Below, piece after piece: positions 1 to 7,634 of a stretch of DNA of 64,000 bases (the first letter of the stretch is position 1; each line of letters begins with the position of its first letter). The position numbers were made by a program, and so were the translations under genes. Under the pieces are notes generated by a model. That model was not told where the DNA came from and did not search any database. It worked only from the letters and a program-made list of their open reading frames with translations. The stretch is from Streptomyces cellulosae (GTDB taxonomy: Bacteria > Actinomycetota > Actinomycetes > Streptomycetales > Streptomycetaceae), in assembly GCF_000721105.1 (NCBI RefSeq), contig NZ_JOEV01000021.1:62001-126000 (forward strand), in the 5' to 3' direction.

Positions 1-76
1 GGGTGGGTGGGTTGAGGCCCTCCACCCATTCCATGAAAAGAGGGCTCGGAGCTGGGGGCTTGAGCCTCGGGACCGG

Positions 77-613
77 TCAGCCCATGCTCTTGGCGCCGTC
101 CAGGGACTCGCGGATGATGTCGGCGTGGCCCGCGTGCTGGGCGGTCTCGGCGACGATGTGCAGCAGCACTCTGCGGGCCGACCACTGAGCCTCGGCCTCG
201 AACCACGGGGCCTTGGGCAGCGGGTGGGCGGCGTCCAGGTCGGGCAGAGCGGCGACCAGCTCGTCCGTCCGGTCGGCCGTCTCCGCGTAGTCGGCCAGCA
301 CGCCGGCCAGGGTCTCGCCGGGCAGCATCCGGAACTCGTCGGCCCGCCGGGCCCAGTCGTCCTCGGTCATGGCGGTGAAGTCGCCCATCGCCGACGGGCC
401 TTTCTGGATGAAGCCCACCCAGTTGCGTTCCACCGACGTGACGTGCTTGATCAGGCCGCCGAGACACAGTTCGCTGACCGTGGTCCGTTGCCCGGCCTGC
501 TCGTCGGTGAGGTCGCGCGTGGTGAAACGCAGGAAATGCCGCTGCTTGGCCAGCGCCTCCAGCAGGTCGGCGCGCTCGCCCGTGGTCAGGGCGGTGTTCG
601 TGGTGGCGTTCAT
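77..613 (-). CDS. DinB-family (YfiT-like) metal/thiol-dependent protein
   Basis: Reads as 178 residues from the ATG at 613, which follows a GGAGG about 10 nt upstream; an earlier in-frame start would add 13 residues without a ribosome site. The pattern fits the DinB four-helix bundle: a histidine in KHVTSVERNW (about residue 57) and a C-terminal HIVAETAQHAGHADIIRE block (His 152, 160, 163) would supply the three metal ligands. Known of the family: in actinobacteria such folds are often mycothiol-dependent transferases or isomerases. The substrate cannot be read from sequence. It stands alone, downstream of nothing on its strand in the window. Family assignment is firm; function is inferred only at fold level. 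Confidence 0.88.
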   Translation of the reverse strand: MNATTNTALTTGERADLLEALAKQRHFLRFTTRDLTDEQAGQRTTVSELCLGGLIKHVTSVERNWVGFIQKGPSAMGDFTAMTEDDWARRADEFRMLPGETLAGVLADYAETADRTDELVAALPDLDAAHPLPKAPWFEAEAQWSARRVLLHIVAETAQHAGHADIIRESLDGAKSMG

Positions 614-731
614 GGTGTGGGCCCTCCGGTTGCTGTTCCTCGGCAGGGCCACACGCTAGGAGTCATATAGGCCAGATCCTGACCTCTTGGTCGGCTTCTT
701 GATCCCTTTCTTGATCCGTTTCTCGGTCGTG

Positions 732-938
732 TCAGTCGCACTTGAGGTTCTCGACGAACGCGGACCACACCTCCGCCCGGAACGCGAGCTTCGGGCCCCG
801 GGGACTCTTGGAGTCGCGCACGGGGACGAGGGCTGGATAGCCGTCGGCTACTTCGAGGCAGTTGTCGCCGCCGCCGCCGCTGTACGTCGACTTGCGCCAC
901 ACGGCCGTGCCCAGGTCGTAGTCAGGGATGTTCCTCAT
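732..938 (-). CDS. DUF397 protein, partner of Scr1-type regulator
   Basis: A 68-residue protein with the DUF397 hallmarks: W-x-KSTYSGGGGDNCLEVA near the N terminus, then a VRDSK motif, then an aromatic stretch W-S-A-F. Its start lies inside the end of the upstream XRE gene (17-bp overlap), so the two are probably translationally coupled. Known of the family: XRE/DUF397 pairs (Scr1-Scr2, WhiJ-like) are widespread in Streptomyces. They influence development and antibiotic production and have been described as toxin-antitoxin-like. The molecular activity of DUF397 is unknown, and nothing here adds to it. Confidence 0.9.
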   Translation of the reverse strand: MRNIPDYDLGTAVWRKSTYSGGGGDNCLEVADGYPALVPVRDSKSPRGPKLAFRAEVWSAFVENLKCD

Positions 939-1761
939 GGGTGTAATCCTGCGCCAAGGCCTCGATCAGGGCCAGGGACTTCTTCCGCGAATGCGCGGAG
1001 GCCACGAGGAGATCGAACGTGAACCTTAGTCGTGTGACCGTGGCCGGGTCGTCCTCCACTCGTCCGGTGCGCACCCCCTCGTAGTAGACCAGTGGAGGGG
1101 CGTCCTCGAACTCCATCAGCTTCAGGGCACCCTGCATCGCCGAGTGTGCTCCCGCGCTGAACGGAAGTACCTGCGCGATGACCCGGTTCCGGCGGGCCAG
1201 ATCGGCGATGTGGCGAAGGGCCTCCGCCATCACCGCTCGGCCACCGGTCTCCCGCCGCAACGCCGCCTCGTCAAGTACCACCCACAACACCGGCTTTGTT
1301 GGATGGTCGAGCAGGCGGATTCGCTCCAACCGGCCGTCCACCCACTCGTCGATCGTTTCCTCCGGTGCTGTCGGGTCATACGCGTGGTTCACGGCGCGTG
1401 CGTATGCGGGCGTCTGCAGCAGTCCGGGGATCAGGAGCGGCGCGTACTCCCTGATCGCCGTGGCTTGAGCCTCGGCTTCCGCCGCCTCCGCGAAATGCTC
1501 CGGGTACTTCGACTTGGCCGCCGCCCCGCAGTTCCGCTGGAAGAAGCCATCCGTCCCCAGCGCCTCATCCAGCAACCGCGCATACTCCGGCTGCATCCTC
1601 CGCGCCCCCGCCTCTAACTGCCCGACGAACGAACCGCTCACGAACAGTCGTTGGCCCAACTCCTCCTGACTGAGCCCCGCCCTCTCTCTCGCATGCCGTA
1701 GTTCCGCCCCCAGCAGCGCGCGCGGTGAGGACGACGGGTCCAGATCCTTCGGTCCCGGCAT
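922..1761 (-). CDS. Scr1-type XRE transcriptional regulator (HTH + DUF5753)
   Basis: 279 residues from the ATG at 1761, preceded by AGGGAG; 24 further codons upstream are open but lack a ribosome site. The N-terminal third is a lambda-repressor-like HTH (LRHARERAGLSQEELGQRLFVSGSFVGQLE). The rest is the DUF5753 sensor-like domain typical of Streptomyces Scr1/WhiJ regulators (EYAPLLIPGLLQTPAYARAV, then VWVVLDEAALRR). It overlaps the DUF397 gene downstream, and a conserved small gene diverges at 1874. Probable role: DNA-binding partner of the DUF397 protein, likely autoregulatory. No operator was identified. Confidence 0.92.
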   Translation of the reverse strand: MPGPKDLDPSSSPRALLGAELRHARERAGLSQEELGQRLFVSGSFVGQLEAGARRMQPEYARLLDEALGTDGFFQRNCGAAAKSKYPEHFAEAAEAEAQATAIREYAPLLIPGLLQTPAYARAVNHAYDPTAPEETIDEWVDGRLERIRLLDHPTKPVLWVVLDEAALRRETGGRAVMAEALRHIADLARRNRVIAQVLPFSAGAHSAMQGALKLMEFEDAPPLVYYEGVRTGRVEDDPATVTRLRFTFDLLVASAHSRKKSLALIEALAQDYTHEEHP

Positions 1762-1873
1762 GTGCGACTCCCTGTCCGACAGGTGAGGTTGTTGGGGTGA
1801 TCCGTATGGCCAGGTTAGAGGTGTAACGGCCACTCTGTGTTGCGAATCGTCAACTCAGCGTGGAGGTAGGTAG

Positions 1874-2272
1874 ATGACTGTGCGGCCGACCGAAGAAGTC
1901 GTGGAGTGCCTGCGGGAGGCACTCGTAGGCGTCGGCATCACCCTGCCCTCCCTCTGCGTCGACCCCGTGACCGGCGCGAGCGACGAGCCCTTCGCCCTCG
2001 TCGAGCTCGGGCGTTGCAACGTCCGTACGGCCGAGCGGCTGGCGTCCGTGCTGCGCGGGGAGCGGCCCGCGATCGGCACGCATGTCGTGGACGTGCGGGA
2101 CGGGCGGCTCGGGGAGGTCATGGGGCACGTCGGCGGGCGGGTGCAGTTGCGGCCCGTCGCCGGGGGGCGGGAGTGGGACTGCCCACCGGAGTCGACCGGG
2201 CCCGCGCCGCAGGAGGAGGTGCTGCGGGCGCGGGTGCGTCGGGTCAACCAGGAGGGACGGCTTCCCTGCTGA
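1874..2272 (+). CDS. conserved hypothetical protein, 132 aa
   Basis: Starts at an ATG 4-5 nt after a GGAGGTAGG ribosome site. The protein has an N-terminal helical part (TEEVVECLREALVGVGI) and a C-terminal beta-rich part with a V-x-D-x-RDGRLGEVMG turn, reminiscent of a small barrel. It carries no signal peptide or membrane segment. It diverges from the Scr1-type regulator with about 110 bp between starts, which suggests shared control. I do not recognise a named family. Strong SD and codon bias make it a real gene. Confidence 0.75.
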   Translation: MTVRPTEEVVECLREALVGVGITLPSLCVDPVTGASDEPFALVELGRCNVRTAERLASVLRGERPAIGTHVVDVRDGRLGEVMGHVGGRVQLRPVAGGREWDCPPESTGPAPQEEVLRARVRRVNQEGRLPC

Positions 2273-2299
2273 CCTGCGTCAGGGTGGCTCCTCGTTCGG

Positions 2300-3232
2300 T
2301 CAGCGGGCCGCCGCCAGTGCCGCGCGCAGGTGGCCGCCCGACTCCTCCAGGAGGCGGGCCGCCGTCGGGCCGTCGACGTCCGCGAGGATCGTGAGGATGG
2401 CGGGCTTCACCTCGCCGTCGGTGGCGGCGAGGGCGCGTTCGGTCTCGGCGTCGTCCGCGCCCGTGGCGAGGGCGACGATGCGGCGGGAGCGGGCGCGGAG
2501 TTTGTCGTTGGAGGCGCGGACGTCGACCATCAGGTTCCCGTACGTCTTGCCCAGGCGGATCATCGTGATCGTCGACAGCATGTTGAGGACCAGCTTCTGG
2601 GCCGTGCCCGCCTTCAGGCGGGTGGAGCCGGTGAGCAGTTCGGGGCCGACGACGATCTCGATGCCGTGCTCGGCGGCCGCCGCGAGGGCGCTGTCCGCGT
2701 TGCAGGCCAGCCCGATGGTCAACGCGCCCTGCTTGCGGGCGTGTTCCACGGCGCCGATGGCGTACGGGGTGCGGCCGGACGCGGAGATGCCGACGACCGT
2801 GTCGACACCGGTCAGCGTGAGCGCGTCGAGGTCGGCGCGGGCCAGTTCCGCGGAGTCCTCGGCGCCCTCGACCGAGGTGACCATGGCCTCCGGGCCGCCC
2901 GCGATCAGTCCGACGACCTGTTCCGGGCCGGTGTTGAAGGTGGGCGGGCACTCGGACGCGTCCAGCACCCCGAGCCGGCCCGCGGTGCCCGCGCCCGCGT
3001 AGATCAGCCGGCCGCCGCCCGCCATCCGCTCGGCCACGGCGTCGATCGCGGCGGCGATCTCCGGCAGCCGCAGGGCGACGGCCGCGGGCACGGTGGTGTC
3101 CTCGGAGTTCATCAGCCGGGCGATGTCGAGGGTGGGCAGCCGGTCGATGTCGGCGAGCTCGGGGCGGAAGGCTTCGGTGGTGAGGGATTCCAACTGGGCC
3201 TGAAGATCACGGGGGTCGGAGGTGGAGGTCAT
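2300..3232 (-). CDS. murQ: N-acetylmuramic acid 6-phosphate etherase MurQ
   Basis: 310 residues, the usual MurQ length. It has a SIS fold with the family motifs GGGRLIYAGAGTAGRLGVLDA and SASGRTPYAIGA, and a helix bearing conserved glutamates (DASECPPTFNTGPEQVVGL). The enzyme cleaves the lactyl ether of MurNAc-6-P to GlcNAc-6-P and D-lactate in the cytoplasm, part of cell-wall recycling. It lies 68 bp downstream of the rpiR-type gene on the same strand and is probably co-transcribed with it; the SD in front of its ATG is weak. GlcNAc-6-P feeds the DasR-controlled amino-sugar network in streptomycetes (known). Confidence 0.97.
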   Translation of the reverse strand: MTSTSDPRDLQAQLESLTTEAFRPELADIDRLPTLDIARLMNSEDTTVPAAVALRLPEIAAAIDAVAERMAGGGRLIYAGAGTAGRLGVLDASECPPTFNTGPEQVVGLIAGGPEAMVTSVEGAEDSAELARADLDALTLTGVDTVVGISASGRTPYAIGAVEHARKQGALTIGLACNADSALAAAAEHGIEIVVGPELLTGSTRLKAGTAQKLVLNMLSTITMIRLGKTYGNLMVDVRASNDKLRARSRRIVALATGADDAETERALAATDGEVKPAILTILADVDGPTAARLLEESGGHLRAALAAAR

Positions 3233-3300
3233 GGTGAGAGGTGGCTCTTTCCGATGTGCTGGGTGATCTGCCTACAGGGGTACAGGGGCGGACCGATCGC

Positions 3301-4287
3301 CTACCGGCGGTGCCGGTGCGCCAGTGCCTCGTACGACGCCGACAGTGCCGGTGCCGCCGTCTCGTACGTCCGTTGCGCCACGCCCACGAACAGACAGTCC
3401 ACCACCAGCAGCTGACTGGTCCGTGACGACATGGCCGCCGGACGCAGCTCGCTCTCCCGTGCGGTGGACGTCGTCAGGACGTGGTCGGCGTACTGGGCGA
3501 CCGCACCGTTCGGGCGGCCGGTGATCGCCACCGTCGTCGCGCCGTGCTCGAAGGCGACCCGCAGCGGCTCGATGACGTCCCCGGTGGAGCCGGAGTGGGT
3601 GATCGCGATGGCGACGTCCCCGGCCCTGAGCTGCACGGCGTTGGTCACCGCGAGGTGCGGGTCGCTGTGGGCGTGGGCCATCAGCCCTATGCGCAGCAGC
3701 TTCTGGGTGAGGTCCTGCGCCACCAGACCGCTCGCCCCCACCCCGTAGACATCGGTACGCCGCGCCGCCGCCAGCGCGGTGACGGCGGCGCCGAGCTGCA
3801 CGGTGTCCAGGCCGGCCGCCGTGTCCGCGAGGGTCTGCTGTTCGTCGTGGGCGAGTTTCGCGACGACGTCGGCGATCGGGTCGTCGACCGCGATGTCCGT
3901 GGTGATCGCGGGCGCGCGGCCGGACTGCTGCTGGGCGGCGAGGCCGGCCAGCGCGAGCCGCAGGTCGCGGTAGCCGGGGTAGCCCAGCAGGCGGGCGGTG
4001 CGCACGACCGTGGCCTCGCTGGTGCCGGTGAGTTCGGCGAGGCCGGTGACCGTGAGGGCGGCGCAGCCCGCCGGGTCGTTCGCGACGGCCTCGGCGACCC
4101 GCTGCATGGAACGGGTCATCGACGGGACCAGGGTGCGCACCTTGGCGGCGAGAGCGGCGGGGGCGGGCGGGGCGATGCCGGCCGCCGGCCGCGGTGCTGC
4201 CGAGCCGTGGCCGGAGCCCCGCCCGGAACCCCGCCCGGAGACTCGCCCGGATCCCTGGCCGAAAATTTCCTTCACTTCGCGCGTCAC
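3301..4287 (-). CDS. MurR/RpiR-family transcriptional regulator
   Basis: I start it at the GTG at 4287 (VTREVKEIFGQ), giving 328 residues. The longer open frame runs through the promoter and through a divergent gene. After a Gly/Ser-rich leader comes the RpiR HTH (LAELTGTSEATVVRTARLLGY), then a C-terminal SIS domain with ITHSGSTGDVIEPL for phosphosugar binding. It heads a likely operon with murQ, so the probable role is sensing MurNAc-6-P or a related amino-sugar phosphate. Two GAAA-TTTC palindromes, one covering its own first codons, suggest autoregulation. The exact start is less sure than the family. Confidence 0.9.
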   Translation of the reverse strand: MTREVKEIFGQGSGRVSGRGSGRGSGHGSAAPRPAAGIAPPAPAALAAKVRTLVPSMTRSMQRVAEAVANDPAGCAALTVTGLAELTGTSEATVVRTARLLGYPGYRDLRLALAGLAAQQQSGRAPAITTDIAVDDPIADVVAKLAHDEQQTLADTAAGLDTVQLGAAVTALAAARRTDVYGVGASGLVAQDLTQKLLRIGLMAHAHSDPHLAVTNAVQLRAGDVAIAITHSGSTGDVIEPLRVAFEHGATTVAITGRPNGAVAQYADHVLTTSTARESELRPAAMSSRTSQLLVVDCLFVGVAQRTYETAAPALSASYEALAHRHRR

Positions 4288-4304
4288 ACCTGAAAGATAT
4301 TTTC
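4261..4304. promoter_or_regulatory. paired RpiR/MurR-type operators
   Basis: Two short palindromes of the same form lie about 33 bp apart centre to centre: GAAAATTTC at 4261-4269, inside the first codons of the rpiR gene, and GAAAGATATTTTC at 4292-4304, just upstream. RpiR-family regulators commonly bind AT-rich GAAA-N-TTTC sites, and these stand out in GC-rich DNA. The pair sits between the rpiR-murQ operon and the divergent gene at 4343 and could control both. Assignment is inferred from position and symmetry. Confidence 0.55.
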
Positions 4305-4342
4305 GGCTCGGTGTTGTGGTCAAGAGTGCGCACAATGGGTGC

Positions 4343-4723
4343 ATGGATCCCATCAGCCCCCTGGAGCAGGCGTTGCACGCGGCACGCGCCCTCGTGCTCG
4401 CCGACCTGGCCGCGGGCAAGGTGGCCGCCGCCGACGTGGTGTCCATGGTCGAGGACTCGGTCGTACAGCGGCGCTGGTGGGTCGAGCAGTGGCCTCAGGG
4501 CGCGGAGTTCGTGGCCGGGCTGGTCGCCCAGGACGTGCAGGACGCCCTGCTGGAGAGCTACGGCCGGTGGCCGCTGTGCCCGGTCTGCCCCTCCGGTGAC
4601 CCGCACGCCCTGGACGTCGAACCCGAACTCGGCCCCGACCCGCACTGGGTGTGCCACCAGGCGGGCGTGAAGGTCGCGGCGGTGGGCGCGCTGGGCGCCA
4701 CCGGCGGAGCTGCCTCGTCGTGA
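4343..4723 (+). CDS. conserved hypothetical protein, 126 aa
   Basis: Taken from the ATG at 4343 (MDPISPLEQALHAARALVLADL). The open frame extends 115 codons further upstream, but only through the rpiR gene in antisense. It is an alpha-helical, soluble protein containing LCPVCPSGDPHAL, a CxxC that might bind metal, and a trailing HWVCH. It overlaps the next gene by 4 bp (GTGA), so the two are translationally coupled. It diverges from rpiR-murQ across the paired operators. I do not recognise the family. Confidence 0.72.
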   Translation: MDPISPLEQALHAARALVLADLAAGKVAAADVVSMVEDSVVQRRWWVEQWPQGAEFVAGLVAQDVQDALLESYGRWPLCPVCPSGDPHALDVEPELGPDPHWVCHQAGVKVAAVGALGATGGAASS

Positions 4724-4998
4724 CGGTCTACATCGACCCCCCGACCTGGCCGGGCCACGGCCGGATGTGGTCCCACCTGGTCAGCGACGTCTCCTTCGAC
4801 GAACTGCACGCGTTCGCCGAGGAGTTGGGTGTCCCGCCGCGGGCCTTCGAGCGGGACCACTACGACATCCCCTCCCACCGGTACGCGGACGTGGTGGCCG
4901 CCGGCGCGGTGGAGGTCGGGTCGAAGGAGTTGGTGCGCAGGCTCACGGAGGCGGGCCTGCGCCGGCCCAAGGGGCGGGGTCAGCCGAGCAGTTCGTAG
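4720..4998 (+). CDS. DUF4031 domain protein
   Basis: 92 residues from the GTG at 4720, which overlaps the upstream stop as GTGA. It matches the DUF4031 pattern: TVYIDPPTWPGHGRMWSHL, then DELHAFAEELGVPPRAFE, then a DHYDIPSHRY core. DUF4031 proteins are small actinobacterial proteins of unknown function, sometimes fused to or encoded near HD phosphohydrolases; an HD protein gene lies 1.1 kb downstream on the other strand. The 3' end overlaps the convergent gene by 19 bp. Confidence 0.85.
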   Translation: MTVYIDPPTWPGHGRMWSHLVSDVSFDELHAFAEELGVPPRAFERDHYDIPSHRYADVVAAGAVEVGSKELVRRLTEAGLRRPKGRGQPSSS

Positions 4999-6056
4999 GC
5001 CAGCAGGCCCTCCTCGCCGAATTCCTCGCTCACCTGCCGGAACCCGACGCGCCCGAGCACCGCCTGGGACGGGGCGTTGTCGTGGTCCACGGTCGCGAAC
5101 AGGGCCCGTACGTCGTCCCGGGCCAGCGCCCACCGGGCCAGGGCGCGCAGCGCCTCCGTGGCGTAGCCGTGGCCGCGGGCGCCCGCCACCAGGTCGTAGC
5201 CGACCTCGGCGGTGCCCTCCTCGTCGGGGACGCCGTGGAAGCCCATGGCCCCGACGGCGAGACCGTCCTCGCGCCGGACCAGGGCGAACAGCCCGAACTC
5301 CGGGCGGTGCACCCCGGCCTCGTACGCCTTGAGCACCATGCCGGCGGCCTCCCGGGTGCCCTCGAAGGGGCCGCCCCCGAGCCACTCGAACCCGCCGTCG
5401 CCGCCCACGGCGAGGTCGGCGGCGGCCGCGGGGGTGACGCCCTGCAGGGTGAGGCGGTCGGTGGGCAGGACGAGGTTGTTGCTCCAGCGCCACTCGGTGA
5501 CGGGAGCACGACCGGGCAGTTCGCCGCGGCCGGTGGCCCACAGGAGGGTGCGGAAGGGGTCGGGGCCCGGCTGGACGTGCGGGAAGATCCGGGTCAGCAC
5601 GTACTCGGCGAGCTCGGCCGGCGGCTCGTAGGGCAGCCCCAGGCCCTCGGCGATGTCGTGGGTGTGCAGCAGGACCTCGGCGACACCCATCGCGGCGAAG
5701 CCCTCACGGTTCGCGCTGCGGAACGGGTACGGGTGGAAGGCGCGCACCTCGCGCGGGGTGGCGCGGAAGGCGGCGGCGAGCAGCGCGCCCGTCGTCTCGA
5801 CGACCTGGAGCACGCCCTCGTTGTCGGTGCCGTCGTCGAGAGTGATGTCGAAGGGGACGTACGCGTTCTGCGCGTGGCCCGCCAGCTGGCCGGCGTACGC
5901 GATCAGACAGCCCGCGACGTGCTCCGCCGTATGCCGGCAGCTCCACTCCAGCCGCCCCGCTCGCGGCGTCTCCCAGTCCCGCTCCGTCGCCGCCCGCAGT
6001 ACCGCCACCGCATCCGCGACGGCCTGCTCCACCCGTTCCCCGCCCATTGCGCGCAT
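4980..6056 (-). CDS. maleylpyruvate-isomerase-fold / GNAT acetyltransferase fusion
   Basis: A 358-residue two-domain protein from the ATG at 6056. Residues 1 to about 200 resemble the mycothiol-dependent maleylpyruvate isomerase/DinB metal-binding fold, with the pattern EWSCRHTAEHVAG and a later VAEVLLHTHDIAEGLG giving three His/Glu ligands. Residues from about 205 are a GNAT domain of the RimJ-like kind (GYDLVAGARGHGYATEALRAL is the acetyl-CoA pyrophosphate loop). Fusions of these two domains recur in Streptomyces; substrates are unknown. The open frame continues to 8237, but codons beyond 6056 lie antisense to other genes and are rejected. No good SD is visible at either candidate ATG (6056 or 6047). 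Confidence 0.87.
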   Translation of the reverse strand: MRAMGGERVEQAVADAVAVLRAATERDWETPRAGRLEWSCRHTAEHVAGCLIAYAGQLAGHAQNAYVPFDITLDDGTDNEGVLQVVETTGALLAAAFRATPREVRAFHPYPFRSANREGFAAMGVAEVLLHTHDIAEGLGLPYEPPAELAEYVLTRIFPHVQPGPDPFRTLLWATGRGELPGRAPVTEWRWSNNLVLPTDRLTLQGVTPAAAADLAVGGDGGFEWLGGGPFEGTREAAGMVLKAYEAGVHRPEFGLFALVRREDGLAVGAMGFHGVPDEEGTAEVGYDLVAGARGHGYATEALRALARWALARDDVRALFATVDHDNAPSQAVLGRVGFRQVSEEFGEEGLLAYELLG

Positions 6057-6084
6057 GGGGTGCAGGGTAGGTGGGCGGGTTGTC

Positions 6085-6747
6085 TCAGGTCGACAGCATT
6101 TCCAGTTCGGCGGCGAGGTTGTGGCGCGCGGTCGCCTCCCACTCCGCGGCCCCGTACGGCGTCCTGAACAGCCGCGGCAGATCCAGGAGTTGACGCAGGA
6201 CGGCGGCGCGGCCCTGGCGGAAGGCGTCCGGCGGGACGAAACCGTACTCCTCGCGGACGGCGGCCGTGTAGGCGGCGTACGCGGAGGGCGGGGCGGCGAG
6301 GATCGCGAGGTCGGCGTCGCACAGGACCTGGCCGTCGGGGTCGTCGTCGGCCGGATCGTGGCTGACGGTGAGGCGGACCAGACGGGCCACCTCAGCCGTC
6401 TTCCCCGCGGGCACCCCCGCCTCGGGGAGGGCACGCTCGGCGAGACGGGCCGAGCGTTCCTCGTTCTCGGAACGGTCGGGCAGATAGACCGCGTCGTGGA
6501 ACCACGCGGCCAGGCGTACGACGTCCGGGTCGGCGGCGTGCTCCTCCAGGACGTCGATGCGGTCGAGGACCGCGGTGAGGTGCGTGAGCGTGTGATAGCG
6601 CCGCTGCGGCTCCTGCCAGCGGGCGAGCAGGTTGTCGGCGTACGGCGCAGGGTCGGGGCCGGCGGCATGGGAACCGGCGGCCTCGGGGCTGCGGGCTCCT
6701 TCCAGGGCGCTGGCGAAACGGGTGCGCAGGGCGTCGGGATCGGCCAT
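6085..6747 (-). CDS. HD-domain metal-dependent phosphohydrolase
   Basis: 220 residues. It shows the HD-superfamily ligand set: RRYHTLTHL (His), then AAWFHDAVY (the HD pair), a helix with SENEERSARLA, and LCDADLAIL (final Asp). This short class occurs across actinobacteria as predicted metal-dependent phosphohydrolases acting on unknown nucleotides or phosphoesters. It lies 29 bp downstream of the isomerase/GNAT fusion's start on the same strand and diverges from the gene at 6795. Confidence 0.9.
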   Translation of the reverse strand: MADPDALRTRFASALEGARSPEAAGSHAAGPDPAPYADNLLARWQEPQRRYHTLTHLTAVLDRIDVLEEHAADPDVVRLAAWFHDAVYLPDRSENEERSARLAERALPEAGVPAGKTAEVARLVRLTVSHDPADDDPDGQVLCDADLAILAAPPSAYAAYTAAVREEYGFVPPDAFRQGRAAVLRQLLDLPRLFRTPYGAAEWEATARHNLAAELEMLST

Positions 6748-6781
6748 GCCCCCATTCTCCCGTGATCTCCGCCGAGCCCCC

Positions 6782-6794
6782 TAGCGTGGTCGCC
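6782..6794 (+). promoter_or_regulatory. leaderless promoter -10 for the 6795 gene
   Basis: TAGCGT at 6782-6787 fits the actinobacterial -10 form TAnnnT and lies 7 nt before the ATG. Transcription would then begin at or next to the start codon. No SD is present between them. This spacing is the usual mark of leaderless mRNAs in streptomycetes. Confidence 0.6.
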
Positions 6795-7487
6795 ATGACT
6801 TCTACGACTTCGACGACGTCGGCGACGCCCGGCGGCGACCGTGATCCGGAACTGCCGGGGCGGCTGCTGGCCACCGAGCGCGACACCCTCGTCCCGCTGC
6901 TGCGGGCCCGGCCCGACCAGGACTTCGCGCTGCCGGTCGCGGCCTGTCCGGGGTGGAGCGTGCGGGACGTGCTCGCGCACTGTTCGGCCGTGCTGACCCG
7001 GGTGGTGGAGAGCCGGTTCGAGGAGGGGGTGTTCTCGCCCGAGTCGAACGACCGGGACATCGCCGAGCGGGCCGAGTGGCCGAACGCGCGGATCCTGGAC
7101 GAGCTGGAGCGGGGAATGACCGGGGCCGGCCCGGTGATCGCCGAGGCGGGCGGGGCGCTGGACATGGTCGGGCTCGGGGAGTGGGTGCACGCCGGGGATG
7201 TGCGCGAGGCACTGGGGGAGCCCGGGGCCTACGGGGGCGCGGGACTGCCCGACGCCCTGACCCTGCTGGTACGGCGCACCGCGCAGAAGGGCCATGTGCC
7301 GCTCCAGGCCGACCTCGACGACATGGACGAGCCGCTGCGGCTGGGCGGGGTGTCGGGGGAGCGGACCCCGGCACGGTTCATCGGCGACGCCGCCACGCTC
7401 GTACGGCTGTACGCGGGGCGGCCGGTGGGCGGGGCGTCGTACGAGCTGGCGGGGGCGGAGGAGGGGGAGTTGAACCTCTTCGGGTGA
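6795..7487 (+). CDS. maleylpyruvate isomerase-family mycothiol-dependent enzyme
   Basis: 230 residues from the ATG at 6795, which has a -10-like TAGCGT 7 nt upstream and no SD (leaderless). The N-terminal domain has ACPGWSVRDVLAHCSAVLTR and, later, LGEWVHAGDVREALG, the His/Glu/His metal-site pattern of mycothiol-dependent isomerases. A small C-terminal SCP2-like beta region follows, ending GGASYELAGAEEGELNLFG. Reaction type is inferred from family; the substrate is unknown. It is the second protein of this fold within 2 kb, the other being the fusion at 4980. Confidence 0.88.
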   Translation: MTSTTSTTSATPGGDRDPELPGRLLATERDTLVPLLRARPDQDFALPVAACPGWSVRDVLAHCSAVLTRVVESRFEEGVFSPESNDRDIAERAEWPNARILDELERGMTGAGPVIAEAGGALDMVGLGEWVHAGDVREALGEPGAYGGAGLPDALTLLVRRTAQKGHVPLQADLDDMDEPLRLGGVSGERTPARFIGDAATLVRLYAGRPVGGASYELAGAEEGELNLFG

Positions 7488-7563
7488 GGGCTTCGGTGAC
7501 GGCTTCGGCGAGAGCGTCGGTGCGGTTCGGATGATCGCGTCCCCATACAGGCGTAGTCTTGGA

Positions 7564-7579
7564 ATTGGACTAGACCTGT
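7564..7579. promoter_or_regulatory. DasR-like (dre) operator upstream of cutC
   Basis: ATTGGACTAGACCTGT compares with the DasR consensus A(C/G)TGGTCTAGACCA(C/G)T at about 12-13 of 16 positions, keeping the core TGG-x-CTAGACC. It lies about 55 bp before the cutC start, in the only promoter region available to that gene. DasR is the GntR-type GlcNAc regulator of streptomycetes (known); its control of this gene is inferred. Confidence 0.55.
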
Positions 7580-7634
7580 AGCGCACGATGAAGCCGACGA
7601 ACCCGGCGCACCCGACGACGACGAATGGGGTCCC

